Origin: Cinclus cinclus
Lineage: Eukaryota; Chordata; Aves; Passeriformes; Cinclidae
Direction: 5' to 3'
Assembly: GCF_963662255.1 (NCBI RefSeq)
Contig: NC_085047.1
Coordinates: 9,912,347-9,976,346 of the forward strand
Length of the DNA stretch: 64,000 nt
Below are positions 26,901 to 40,114 of this stretch, piece by piece (position 1 is the stretch's first letter; each line of letters opens with the position of its first letter). The translations under genes and the position numbers were made by a program. The notes under the pieces are model-generated. The model saw only the letters and a program-made list of their open reading frames with translations. It was not told the DNA's origin and made no database searches.

Positions 26901-27686
26901 CCTGCCCAGCACTGGGTTATTAATGTCTCACTCTCCTGATGTTCTGTGTTGGCAGCCATGACAGAAGGCTTTGAACTTGTTAATTCACACTTGTTTAATC
27001 CTGTCTCCACACAGCACATCACAGCCTGTGAGGCTTGGAAGATGGATGAGTGAAACCAAGGCCACGAGGGGGTCAGGGTCAGGGTTGTCGCTGTATCTCA
27101 ATAACTCCATCACTCACTGTAGCAGGCACTTCAGAGGTCACCTCAACCAAGGAGTTTGGGATAGATGTGGAAAAACAGCTGGCACAAGCATACACATATT
27201 CCCTGCAGTTGATGCTACCCATGGAAACAAGCATAAATCCTTACTTTCACTGTGTCTTGAGCTGACTTTAGTCTACTTGGTTGCAAAAAGAAAAAGAAAA
27301 AAAAAATAAATAAAAAAAAAGTTTCTTTAAAAATAACTGCCAGGTATCAAGCAGCAGCACGCAGGCAAAAAAAAGAACCACTAAAACCCAGAAAATAAAT
27401 ATGCCAGTTTAATATTTCCACTCTTAAGGGAAAGGAGCAGAAAGAGCAGACCATGTTGCAGAGTGTCTCTAGTACACAGTGACAATGGAGGGCAATACAT
27501 TTCATCCCACTCTTAGTGCACATTGTGTGCCTGGCAAAGAAGCTTCTCTGAAGCACAGACAGCACAGATGATACAAACCCCTACTCTGTCCATTACGCAG
27601 GAATACTAATGTGAATCAATGACATATCCTAATTTTTAAAAACTTTATGTTTAGAATATGTTTTGAATATACATACACATTTCATG

Positions 27687-27732
27687 CGTATATATACACA
27701 CACACACATAAATATATATATTTACATATATA
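27687..27732 (+). repeat. Compound TA/CA microsatellite
   Basis: Alternating purine-pyrimidine DNA: GTATATATACACACACACAC followed by ATAAATATATATATTTACATATATA. Likely length-variable between individuals. Confidence 0.9.
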
Positions 27733-30237
27733 AAACTAAATATCTAAAACATATGATAGTTGAATAGCTGTATACTGCTCAGGTGCTAAACAATACTGAC
27801 AAAATTCAGTATAGTAATAGCTTTTATTCCCAGAACATTAGCAAATAATTATGCTGTTCCTAAGTACGCTGACCATTACATCCTGTTTGTTCACCTGTTC
27901 GGTTTGTCACTGGCAGGAGCTTGATCACACAATATACAAAACTGTTCCTTTCTTATAGCTCTGAACTTGTGCTTTGTACATCAACCTCATAATAAACCAC
28001 TCTGCAAAAGTGAAATTATTGCCAAGAGAAATGTGAATTAGTATTATTAGCTGTCTATAAGCACATGTGCAGCGCCACAATTAAAAGTATAAATTTGATC
28101 CAATCAAGTTCTCATTTGTTCAGAATGCAGGTGTATAATGAGAAAAGTGACAAACTTAGATCTGCACATAGGCACACAGTGTATTTATGATAGCCAGTCA
28201 AAATATTTTAATGAATAGGAAAATTAGCAGGTGAATTATATAAAGACTAGTCAAAGAAAAGTTTTTATTCTAGAAAGAGAAAACAAGTCCCTACAATCTG
28301 ACCAAGCTATTTGGGAAGAAAATCCAGATAAAAAAGAAAAAACAGTAACTGGGCTCTGTCCCAGTCTCTCCAAAGAAATCTAAAAGCATAGGCTTCAGTG
28401 TAGACATCACTTACACTAATGACACTGGCAGAGAAAGCAGTAATTCTACAATAATTTGTAGATCCAATTTTTATGCCTTTCTTTTCTTTGAGGTGATTAG
28501 GGTTTTGCTTTTGGGTTTTTTTCAGGTGGTTGGTTTGCTTTTTGAAGAATTTTTTATGATAACAATTTCTTCAAGACAAAGGAAATCTTTTTTGTTAGGA
28601 TTGCTGCAACTTCTTTCCCTATGCCTCATTTCCTGAAAAGTTTGCTTATATTAACTGCTCCCAAGGGGGAGGGTGGGAGCAAGGGAGTTGTATTTGCACA
28701 ATTTTCAATAAGACTGATACAATAAAAGTTTATATAACACATATAAAAATCCATTAAGAAGTCCAAAATTCGCAGTAACTGATACATTCAGGATCAAATG
28801 GGAACACAATCTTAATAAAAGCATGAAGAAAGTCACCTGTCTTTTTACAGTAGGCAGAGGAAGGCAAATAAAATTATGAAAATCCCTCATATTTTTAAGA
28901 TACCATGCTACCAATAGAAATATTTGGCTTCTGCCTGTGGTTCTGCAATCAACATGATACACGGCTTTGAACAGATGGCTCTGAATCTCAAAGAAAACAT
29001 GTCTGATGTTCAGTATTGCTACCACTGACTTTCAGACAGGCATCTTCCGTAGGAGAGAAATTTACAGGTCTGAAGCAGGTAATTAAGTTGCTTCTATAGT
29101 ACAATAAAAACTGTATATATGCTAAGGGAGGGACCAGGAGTTCTAAGGTACCAATCTTCAGCATCCTGAGTCAATCACTTTTCCCAGCTGAGTATCCAGA
29201 CTGCAGGCTACTTAACTCTTCCCCCAACAATCTGAATTTAATCAACCCAGGAATTAGACTGCTTGAGGAAACTGTGACTTTGAATTGCTGATTAAGTTTG
29301 AAGCATTATATATGTATAGATATATAAATAAATGAGAAGACAGAGACTAAGTAGGTGGAACACAAAAGCAAATACTTTCTGAAAATTATTTCTTTTTTTT
29401 TCCCTGTACTCTTTGGCAACCAAGAAGCTTTGCTGAAAGAAAATCCCATCCTACCAAACCTTGAAAAGTTTTAACTAGCCAGTTTGCTTCAATAACCTCA
29501 TATTTACACCCAGACTGTGCTTCCCTATGAGCTTTGTTATCAACAACTTTAAAACATTCTAAATACACTATACTTCAAGGGAAAACCAAGGTGCACAAAA
29601 ACAAAGGAAAGTTGACTCCATGCGAGCATCTTTTTTCATAAAGACACTCGTTCAGTAAAGATAACACACAGTGGCTAAGGTCACAGTGTTCCACCCAGAT
29701 TTCAACTGCTCCAGCTTTTCCATTACTTGTGCCTTTACTGGATTTCAGCCAAGAACAATTGTACTTGTCCAGAATGCACTAGGTGAATGAGCTTAAGGAA
29801 GTGCTTAAACTTCAAACACACAAGCTTAAACACCTCATGTGTTCTCTAAATCAGTGGATTTTATTATCCAAGACAGACCATTGCACTGGATGGACCAACT
29901 GGTGAGACCCAGTGGGTCATTATACCACTGCTTCCCCTGTGAAGTAAAAGACTGATAGATAACCACATCAACAGTGCTGCTCTGGAGAAAACACAGGAAT
30001 TCTCACATTCTAAACACACCCAAACTTCCATTTGGCATTCATCACTGCTAAAATACAAAATGATTGTCCTATTATCTGTCAGCCTTATGGGATTGTAACA
30101 GTCAGCAGATGGGGAATTTTTGTATACATTACCATCTGAAAAATAATTCCAAGCTTAGCCAGTGTCATTTCTTTCACAAGATTGTTTCTCAATTTATCCC
30201 CTTTAAACAGGGGATGTTTTTTCCCCAGGTTTTCATG

Positions 30238-30285
30238 TTTTTTTGTTTGGTTTTTTTTTTGTTTTTTTTTGTTTGTTTTTTGTTT
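30238..30285 (+). repeat. T/G-rich low-complexity sequence
   Basis: T runs broken by single or double G (TTTTGTTTGG, TTTTTTTTTTG, TTTTTTTTTG units). It creates a Phe-rich open frame on the plus strand that should be ignored. Confidence 0.85.
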
Positions 30286-31084
30286 GAGACTATAGCAGAA
30301 AGAAACTACTTCCTTCCCATAAGCAACGTTTATGTCTCAGCCTTGCTTGGTTGGTAATCTCTTCATCGACTGACAGAAACTTGTTTCTTTCTCATTTATT
30401 TCACCAAATTATTTTACATATGAAGTGATCAACAGGCAGGTTTGAGCCCAATTAGTAGAAGAAAAGTCCTCCAGCAAAATGCAGGTGGCGTAAGGAACTG
30501 CCAATTTTGAACACCAAGGCCCACATCTATTTTGGCATACAAGATTAGGCACTGAACCCAGCAGGACCCAACAGGAGGATCATTAGATTAGAAGAATGGG
30601 ATGACACTGAAAATTAGTTTAGGAGACACTAATTAAAGTGGACTAACAGCAAGTACAAGGCCATATTCTTTCAAACCTATCACGGGAAGTTTACGGCACA
30701 GTAGAGCTCATCTGTTACAAATTACAGAGGAAGAGAAAGATCTGTGTCTGATTAGTATAGAATGACTATGAGTTACCAAATGCTTATAAAAAAGTTAAAC
30801 ATGATCACAGGACTGATAGATCAGAGAACAGTGAAAACAGTTATGAACATTAGTTCATCATGCATAGCATGCAAGTCTTGAAATATTACATGCAATTTAC
30901 CCACTCATGTCTCAGAAAACACATGCAGACTAGAACAGGTGGATGAATGACTACTAGGATCAAGCAAATATTTTCTAAGAAAATTCATGAGCTTTTCTTG
31001 TTTAACTTAGCAACAGCAAAAATGAGAAGTGAAACCACAGTGGTCAGTAAATACAAAAGAGAGAAAACCACAGAAAAATCAGAT

Positions 31085-31257
31085 CATAGTATTATAGAAT
31101 AGTCTGAGTAGAAATGAACCTTTTAAATGTCATCTAGTCCAACCTCCCCTGCAATGAGCAGGGACATCTTCAACTGGACCAGGTTGCTCAGAGCTACATC
31201 CAACCTGATCTTTAACCTAATTTTCTCAGCCTTTCCTCATAAGAAGAGGCACTCCAA
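31085..31257 (-). mobile_element. CR1 LINE relic with internal deletion
   Basis: The plus strand shows the reverse complement of the CR1 3' region: a degenerate CATAGTATTATAGAATAGTC, then GTCATCTAGTCCAACCTCCC, GCAGGGACATCTTCAACTGG and ACCAGGTTGCTCAGAGC. It then jumps to CTCAGCCTTTCCTCATAAGA, which lies several hundred bases further along an intact CR1. The copy is therefore internally deleted as well as mutated. Its orientation is the same as ROBO2 transcription. Avian-type CR1. Confidence 0.85.
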
Positions 31258-32187
31258 AAATCACAAGAACTAGCATAAGTCAAGCACATTTATGTTTACA
31301 CTGGAAACATAACTTATTTTTTTTCCTCACCATTAGAATACATAAGTTCCAAGACAGGCTTTCAATAGAAACTGAAAGGAGTGAGCTTGGGCATGAAGGG
31401 GAAGACAATCAAACTGCTTTTCAGACTGCAGCTTGAAATGTTTCTGAATGGAATTACAAAGTACAGCTGTGCAGAATACAGGAACTCAGCGATCCAGGAC
31501 TCCTAGCTCTTTAGAACTCCACATCCCTTTGTACAGTGGCAAACAGATCTATGAGACAGCAGAAAGTGACTGTGTACGCCTCCCTTCTCTATCACAATGA
31601 AGCCATTTACCAAGTATCACTACACATCCATACCACTGCCACTTGAAAAATTCAAGCAACAAGAGTGGAACAAAACCACCACTTCATTTCCCACGTATAT
31701 TCTTCACATTAGAAACTTGTATGAAGTATAAAATCTGTGGGAACTTCTGAAGTATCACCAAAGCCACGATTAAATTTTAGTACTCAAAGAGCATGAGCAA
31801 GGGAAGTTCATATCTGAACAAAGACGGGGGCAGGGAAAATGGAGGTTAAGGGTTTGGAGTCTTCATAAAATAGAGTGATTATCAGAATAAAAATCTGTAC
31901 CTACCTATATCTATATATATAGAGAAAGAAAGATGTGTATATGTAAAACATCCACCAATCTCATCCTGATAATTAACATAGTAATAAATCTTGTTAGAAT
32001 TGATCATAAAAATTTGCAAAGGCATAGTCTGAGCATTGCTTAAAATGAGTAGGTTTTTAAACCTGACATTGTAGAATAATACATGAATGGAGCATATGCT
32101 TATTGGTTCCTGAGCAAAGAGAACCAAGTTGTAAAAATTCAATGTTATCTTGTTCCCATATGAACATAAATCAGAGAAATGTCAGCC

Positions 32188-32209
32188 AAAAAAAAAAAAA
32201 AAAAAAAAA
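32188..32209 (+). repeat. Poly(A) tract, 22 A
   Basis: Uninterrupted A run; no recognised element attached. Confidence 0.95.
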
Positions 32210-32866
32210 TAAATCAGCACATGATGATGCACCCACTAACAGATCAATCAGGAGCTGATTTCTTTCAAGGCTTCTGTGAATTCATCAGTAGTTCCATAGC
32301 TGTCAACATTTTCTCAGGTAGAGCATTCAGAGTAAAGTAAACAGCACATTTAATTAAAAAAAAATAAAATGAAAGTTAACGGGAAAAAAGAAGCTGATAA
32401 AAATCAGTTGAGGAACGGGCAATAAATTATTAGAAGCAGAATCAGATCAACTGCAAATATCCTCTGGGATGTAACATGAAATTCTCTGCTAGGTGGGGAA
32501 AAAGGGTAGGTCCTGAGCAGAAGAATTCAAGGGATAAATAAGATAATGTGCAAAAAGCTTTTCTAATATTTTCTGGCTGTGAGAATTACTTCTACTGCAG
32601 GAATGCAGAGGATGAAACTGGACTATGTGAACACACAGCACATGAGAGCAAATTGCAGACACTTATTAACCTGTTCTCAAGGATTAATTCACATAGTAAA
32701 AACACCTTCCAGCTGCTAAGGAAATTTTTCAGCAGGCACACATAACCAATTGAGTTTAAGTGCTCACAACAAAAACTCCTCTGGCACCTGAGCCTACTTG
32801 TTTTGTGTGAGCATCTCTATCTTCAGTGTTCACTGTGCTGTGAATGTCTACCAAAATGAAAAAGAG

Positions 32867-32893
32867 AAAAAAAAAAAAAAAAAAAAAAAAAAA
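32867..32893 (+). repeat. Poly(A) tract, 27 A
   Basis: Uninterrupted A run following AAAATGAAAAAGAG. The Phe-rich minus-strand open frame across it is an artefact. Confidence 0.95.
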
Positions 32894-34559
32894 CAAACAT
32901 TGTAAGAAAACCACAGTGTGAAAAGAATAAGGAGAACAAAAACAAGGCCTGGAGGAGCTTGCAGGCATTATATACCTTGATATTATGAGAGATGGAATTT
33001 TAAATATCTTCGAATTTACTTAAAATGCTAGCAGTCCTTAGCTCTTTTAGCCTTGGAAACATTTAAATCTGCATATCCACGTGGAGTTCCAAGGGTAAGA
33101 AATGAAGATGTAACAATGTGATGGCTTTTCTAAATCCTAATGGATGATGGTGGGAAGTACTGCTTCTGCCCACACAGAAGGCATAAATTTTGAAGCATAA
33201 ACTTAAAACAGTTTGTGAGAAATGTGTCAGCAACACAATCTAGATTATCCTGATGAAGAGCACCTCTCATAAAAATTCGAGTTCATTCTGGCTACTGGTA
33301 CAAAAATCACACCCTCTCAAATATGTAGGTTTTTTGTATCAGGTGAATTCAGAAGAAATGAAAACACTCAACTAAAAGTTAAATTAATAAAGTAAATAAA
33401 CAGAACTATTCTGTTTTGCTCAAAGGAAACTTTGCAATAAGATATCAAGTCAGGTTTTGGTTTATCTGATAAGTCTTCAGTCATTTCTATTCAGTAATCT
33501 CTTGAATTTCTAAAAGTGACTGAGAATTACTGCCCTATATAGAAATGCCATTTTATATAATGTTTTCAAACAATGGTATTCCCACTGGCTTAATCCTAAT
33601 CCACAGAAAAATCCACAGAAATTGCTTATTGCAAACTTCAAAAGTAAAGACAAGGTTTAAGGTATTCACATCATCTTACAAAATCTACCTTTTCCCAGAT
33701 TATGTAATCAGATACAATTTTGTTCTATTCTGCAAGGGGAATTTAATTTTCCTTAAACATGCTGTGATAATAGCCATGATTTGTTAAATGTCATTTTAGA
33801 GAATAAGCATGATGAGAAAAAGCATGATGCTTTTCAGTGTCCTGATACTGCTCACAGACCAGACCACAGACTCTAGCATCCCAATTTCTACAATAATTAT
33901 TCTGTCATAATGAGAGCAGAAGAGTGCCAACACAGACACAGAGCCTTTCATACTGTTTAGAAGGATGAGGGTAAGGGAAATATAAGTAACAGGACATGCA
34001 CCACACATAGAAAAGTACCCTCAAAGCAAATCACACTCTAACATTATGAGTAAAAAAATTAACAATGTGTTACCAACATTCATTAAACTGAAACTAGACA
34101 GGAAAAATCATCCACCCATTTTACAGTCACATACACTGTGTGCTCTTTCACTCTGAATATCTCATAGGAAATTATCAGCTCTATTATTATGAACATATTG
34201 CAGCCTTTTGCACATGCTCCAGCAAACAGCCATTACCGTTATGATGCAAAAGTGATTGCATAGCATACATTTTATGTTTCCCAGCCTTTATTCACTGAAC
34301 ATTTCAGTATACCTGGTTTATTTGTAAACTTACTGTCTCCTGTGTTTAAGAGTTTAAAATCTGGCTTAGGCTTGCTTTGCAGAACAACTATGACTTCACA
34401 CTAAACTCAGTGTACTACTGTAACCCCTCTTGTTGCAGATAAAAACATAATTCAGTGTTGACTCTAACACAAACAGGATCACTATGTTTAGAGAGTGTTC
34501 CAAAGCCTGCTACCCAAGCAATCTGTGGCATATAAATAATGCAAGACCTCTTCTTTCTC

Positions 34560-35405
34560 CAAATGACTTCAGTTCAAGCAGAATCTCAGAAAGATGGAAG
34601 CCGAAATTTATACTGCCATTACAAAATTCAATCTATTTCTGGTTCTCCAATTGAATTATGACTCTGAGGCTTCCACTATTTTCTGCACCGACCCAAGCGC
34701 TCCCAGTCTTTGCCAGCCCATGCAGACAAGAATCCTATTTGTGAATATTCCCGAGCTTTATTATTAGTATATTAAAATGGCAGCAAATCCCAACTAATCT
34801 GAAAAGCTTCATGTTTTCTTTTAAAGGAAAGTAAGGTAGAAAATGGGTCTTATTTCCCCTCCCCCCTGACCTCTGAACCACAACCTCCTCGCCACTAAAG
34901 CGTTCAACACCTCATTTAATCTCTCCTCGCTGCATTGGCACAGCGCTGCAAAAGGAAAAGGGAAAAAAAATAATCTGGGGACTTCATCAATTTTTCATGA
35001 ATTTTCATTTAGGCCAAAGCCCCCTGTAACAGTGGTCAATAGATCAAGCTGCTGTCACATATTTAACACCTGGAGCTACAGCTGCTCTCCCTGGGGGCTG
35101 CCGCTGACTCCGGATGGATCAGAGGCAGCCCTGGCCAGCGTGGGGACCCCCGCGCTCCTTCCCCTGCTCACACTGGGGCCCCAGTGCTCCCAGCAGAAAT
35201 CCTAGCTACCCTCACTACTGCAAATGCGCTTCCTGATATTCCTGATGGAAAACTCCACCTCGAAGCTTCGATCGCCTCAACGGGTGCACTGCGGAGAAAG
35301 CGTGCTTTTGTTTCAGGACTTCTGGTGTTAGAATACGAGAGCAGTTCGGTGAAAGATCAAACTACTTCCAGCCTACTTCCCTTTCTAAATTCTCCCAAGA
35401 AAATC
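34560..35405. promoter_or_regulatory. GC-richer candidate regulatory element in the intron after the Ig1 exon
   Basis: A repeat-free patch whose middle (about 35060-35300) is the most GC-rich non-CR1 DNA nearby. It contains CATTTAGGCCAAAGCCCCCT, AACAGTGGTCAATAGATCAA (35030 region), GCTGTCACATATTTAACACC, and an exact 16-bp palindrome CACTGGGGCCCCAGTG at 35171-35186. The 16-mer TTTCATTTAGGCCAAA at 35003-35018 recurs exactly at 51926-51941 in another candidate element. Enhancer function is an inference; an unannotated promoter or exon is possible, but no splice-flanked coding segment was found. Confidence 0.35.
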
Positions 35406-35409
35406 TGAA

Positions 35410-38400
35410 CATCAACATACAGCTAGTAACTCCAACCCTTGTTCAATTTCAATTAAAAAATTCTAGTGGACAAAATAAAAAAGAAGTTTGACTCTTCTGA
35501 ATGCAATTCTTCATAGAGTTTTAAGACCAGGTAATCTATATTTAATGGTTTAACCATAAAACGAAAACACTACATGAAAATTTGCCACGTACAATTTAGA
35601 AGACTTGTTTGACTGGTAGCCTGAGCATTACATTTTTTCCTTCAGAGGAAGCTCCTACCAAAGAATTAATCTGCATGAAGCACACCATTAATTAATGCAT
35701 TAAAACAATTAAATAGATTAAGTCATATCAATCCTAATCTGTGACTTCAAATAATATTTTTTCCTTCTAAATTCCAACTATTTCTTCTTAAATGTCTTCC
35801 CAAATGAAGATATTCTAAATTAAAGGCAAAAATATTCTAAAAGTACATTCAGTATATTAATGATGATTTTTAAGTAACTCCCCAAACCACAGTTCCTCAC
35901 AGTTTTATTGGCATGGACAAATTTTTGTGACAAATTATACATCAATACAGAAATACCTGCCCTGGACTATATGCATGTGCTCTGAAGATGCATGGATTTA
36001 GAAGCACACCTTATGTACTTTAGATGGGCTGGTGCCTAAATCCATCATAATTGGGAAAGATGCAAATTGGTACTCAACCAAAAAGAGCTTAGGGATTTTA
36101 GGAACTTGGAAAAAAAAAAAAAAACCAAAAAAAAACCAACAACAACAACAAAAAAAAAAAAAAAAAACCACCAAAAAAAAAAAATGAAACACCTGTGTTC
36201 AGGATAGTTTGAACCACTCTGTGTCCCAGATGAATTCAACTTCTGTCTTTAAAAACAAAAATGGATACATCAGAAGACTTCCAATCCCACTGCTTTTGTG
36301 GTATGTGCCCATGGAGGCGGTAAAAAATAAAAGGAAATAAAAGAGAAATTAATCATAATTAACACTGTTTATCGCATTAATGTGTAAGTACAAACACATC
36401 TAACATATGTACAAACCCAATAAATATTTCTTCATAAATCACTCAAAAGCTGAAGGATCACATTATTAGCAACAGCTAAGTAAATAAACATTACTGTTTC
36501 TTACTCTAAAACAGCACGCTCAAGCATTTTAAACCTGTGGAAACCAGCAGTTTGCCCCTCATGGCTCTCTTTGAGGCCACTTACAGTCAGATAACAATCC
36601 AGAGAGCCCGGTTGTCAGCAAAGGTAAACTGTCCTTTTTTTTCTGGTGATGAAAACAGCCTGGCTTGGTGTGGGAAGAAGAGTTTTCAACACCACGACAG
36701 AGAGCACAAGTCAGAAGTGTAGCCCCACGGACAGGGCTCCAGCATCCAGGCAACTCAAGTTTTCCAGAAGGAGTTGAGGACAGGTGAATGTGCACTCACT
36801 GCTGACAACAGCCTGTCACCAGCAACTCATCACCCAAGTGTGCAAACAGGCTGCTACAGACCTGCACCTTTTCTTCAGCCCAGAAATGCTGACAGTAGAA
36901 AAACAAGCAAGACACTCCAACTGCTCCCTGAAAGTCACCTGAAAACCTGATTTACGATCAATAATTAATCTCAAGCCCAAGCAAAGCCTGTAGTTTTGCC
37001 ATAATCTTCCAAAGGATGTCTTTGATACACACCAAGCACTGCCATGTGCTTTTGAAAATCACAGCACCACCTCTAAAATTAAGTAAGCAAGCAATGTATT
37101 CATTATTTACATTTTTTCTTCTTTTATGAAGACCTTTCTGTAATCCCAGCCATGGTACTGCTCAAGGAAAGACTGAAGTGTTTCACTTCACTCTGTTTAA
37201 GTGAAGTGGACTACTAAACTAAAGTACTAAACCCTTTAATTGGGGGATTCAGGCAGTGAAATTTCAAAGCTATGAAAACAGTAAAAGCACAGTGTTATCA
37301 CAAAAGCTTTGGCCATGGTCTCAGATCTCAGTTTTTCCTGAAAATCTGGATGTGTTCCTCCTGCTCTAAAACACACGACAAAGGAGAACAGCTTTATTAT
37401 TTTTAAGTTTTTCTACTATCTCCCATACAAGACACCTGCCACCAGCTACAGTGGTTAAACAAACTCCAGAGACTGGAGATGGTGTAACAAGAGTCTCTCA
37501 GTAGTCAGTGAAGTAGGGATCATTGAAAAATGTGCTCTATATCTTGTCAGTTAAGTTTCAAAGTAATCAGTCTCTTAAATTTGATGACCGAAGGTACAAC
37601 TGGAACAATCTTTGAACTTCAACAGGAGATCCTGAATCTCAACAGAACAAAGATTTCAAGTGTTCCAGTCTCTCTTAGGATTTCTTAACAGTTAAAACCC
37701 GTACACAGAAACAAATAATCTAGTAATACTCACCCAGATTTCAGCCTTCCTTAAACTGGTTTCTCCTCAACTCCCAAATACCAGCCAAAACTGAAAAACT
37801 TTCTGTAATGCATTCACTGGCACATTTACTTCTGCTTTGATAGCATGCCAAAACTGTTTTCATTTTTTTCTACAACACAGTTTTGAATCTAGGTTACAAC
37901 AGGCTAATTGCAGTGAATGAGTCTGTAAGTGCTTATTCCGCCATTTAAATGTTGTAAGAAAATGGCATTTTCTGCAATTTCTGAGAAAACAGAAGCCTCA
38001 AGTTCACGCCATGTTAACTATGAAAGTCTGAAGACTGCCTTAGGAACAAAGATTTCTCTTCTGTTCTTCCCCCCTTTAAACATGTCATCATCTACTGTGG
38101 ACTCAAATCCATTCTTTATCAACTAAGCAATATAAATTTGTTCTAAAGCCCTACTTCAAACACATTTTAAGGAAACTACTGTCAGATGAAGAACTGTGGG
38201 TGAAAATCTCAAGAAGAACAAGAAGAGAGCATTCATAAATCTATTAAAATACAATTATATGCAAAGATGCACATTCTGAATAAAAAGATCAGTGTTGATT
38301 CAACCCATATAACTAAGCAGCAAATAAAACACGTGCCAGTGATTATATTTTATGTCTGATGAGATTGTTTGCTGTGAATATAATGAATGTATCTGCTAAC

Positions 38401-39029
38401 TCTACAGGAAACAGACTACTCATGCCAGGTGGGCTGAAAGAGCCCTGTTGACTTCTCTGTTAAGACAAAGAAAATCGATAAAGACCAAGACGGTTCTGGA
38501 TGATATGAGAAATGGCCAACAATTTCACTTGCCATTCACATAATGAATGAGGCCTGGGTCAAATTTATGATCGAGGAGCATATATTGAGGTTTCCAGCAG
38601 TACAGAACATGAGTCACCAAGATGCTGTCTGCTTCTGTTGAGGTAACAGATGATGAGATAAAGAGAAACAGACAGTGCACCTTAGATTAAATGATAGGTA
38701 TTTTTCCACATTAGTTCCAGCATAACCAGCTCTAGACATCATTTAAAAATTAAATTATTCTTCAGAGGAAGATTATCCTTTGTCCATGTTTGTGCCAATC
38801 ATGATTATACTCTGGCTAGAACCTCATTTCCGTATAAATCACTTACTCTGTACAGTCATTGCTACTGAACAAACACATGTGAAAATGCCTTGCCTAAGAG
38901 CAGCAGCTAATGACAAAATGCAGTACTTATCCCCATTTGTTATCTCCCAGGATGCTGGCTGCGCTCAAGCGCTGGGTGACAGCATAAAAGCCACGACAAA
39001 GTTTTACAGAATACTAAACAAATAAAACT
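35410..39029 (-). other. ROBO2 intron immediately downstream of the Ig1 exon; no gene seen
   Basis: AT-rich intron. It carries a long A/CAA-rich low-complexity stretch at 36110-36184 and a small hairpin-forming segment at 37184-37208 (CACTTCACT, 7-nt loop, AGTGAAGTG). The exon that should follow (start of Ig2, LLRDDF in ROBO2) was looked for and not seen. Confidence 0.7.
36110..36184 (+). repeat. A-rich low-complexity sequence with (CAA)n core
   Basis: Seventy-five bases made of A runs, four or five CAA units near 36138-36150 and CC interruptions. Two Phe-rich minus-strand open frames over it are artefacts of composition. Confidence 0.92.
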
Positions 39030-39970
<941 letters not shown>

Positions 39971-39973
39971 CAG

Positions 39974-40110
39974 AGAATCACAGAATGGCCTGGATTGGAA
40001 GGGACTTTAAAAGCTCATCTCATTCCAACCCCCTACTATGGGCAGGGACACCTTCCACTGGACTAGGTTGCTCAGAGCCCAATCCAACCTGGCCTTGAAC
40101 ACTTCCTTCC
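39974..40110 (-). mobile_element. CR1 LINE 3'-end fragment
   Basis: One of the least diverged CR1 pieces here. The plus strand reads AGAATCACAGAATGGCCTGG, ATTGGAAGGGACTTTAAAAG, CCCCCTACTATGGGCAGGG, ACACCTTCCACTGGACTAGG and TCCAACCTGGCCTTGAACAC in the order of the reverse complement of the CR1 3' untranslated end. It is 5'-truncated as most CR1 copies are. It lies about 0.6 kb upstream of the ROBO2 exon and in the same orientation as the gene. Confidence 0.95.
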
Positions 40111-40114
40111 ACAT

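Larger units (their letters stand above)
20730..31080 (-). other. ROBO2 intron; no gene seen
   Basis: About 10 kb of AT-rich intronic DNA. It includes poly(A) at 20898-20917, A/C-rich low-complexity at about 25291-25330, A-rich DNA at about 27285-27320, an alternating TA/CA microsatellite at 27687-27732 and T/G-rich DNA at about 30238-30285. Open frames of up to 128 codons (24970-25356, minus) have no recognisable domain and end in low-complexity sequence. No CR1 fragment is recognisable until 31.08 kb. Confidence 0.7.
31260..34550 (-). other. ROBO2 intron; no gene seen
   Basis: AT-rich intron with two long A tracts (32188-32209 and 32867-32893) and a short TA-rich stretch at about 31905-31925. 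GCGATCCAGGACTCCTAGCT near 31488 faintly recalls old tRNA-derived SINE sequence, but too little remains to call it. A short palindrome AAAAGCAT-G-ATGCTTTT lies near 33821. Confidence 0.65.

Noticed and set aside
30064..30357. 97-codon plus-strand open frame with hydrophobic Phe/Leu run
   Set aside because: The hydrophobic part is encoded by T/G-rich low-complexity DNA; no signal peptide context or homology recognised.
31480..31510. GCGATCCAGGACTCCTAGCT-type block recalling tRNA-derived SINE sequence
   Set aside because: Only about 20 bases match and there is no A/B box pair or tail.
32756..32968. Open frame with a long Phe run (minus)
   Set aside because: Produced by the 27-A tract at 32867-32893.
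35998..36239. Phe-rich hydrophobic open frames on the minus strand
   Set aside because: They are the reverse of an A-rich low-complexity tract (36110-36184).
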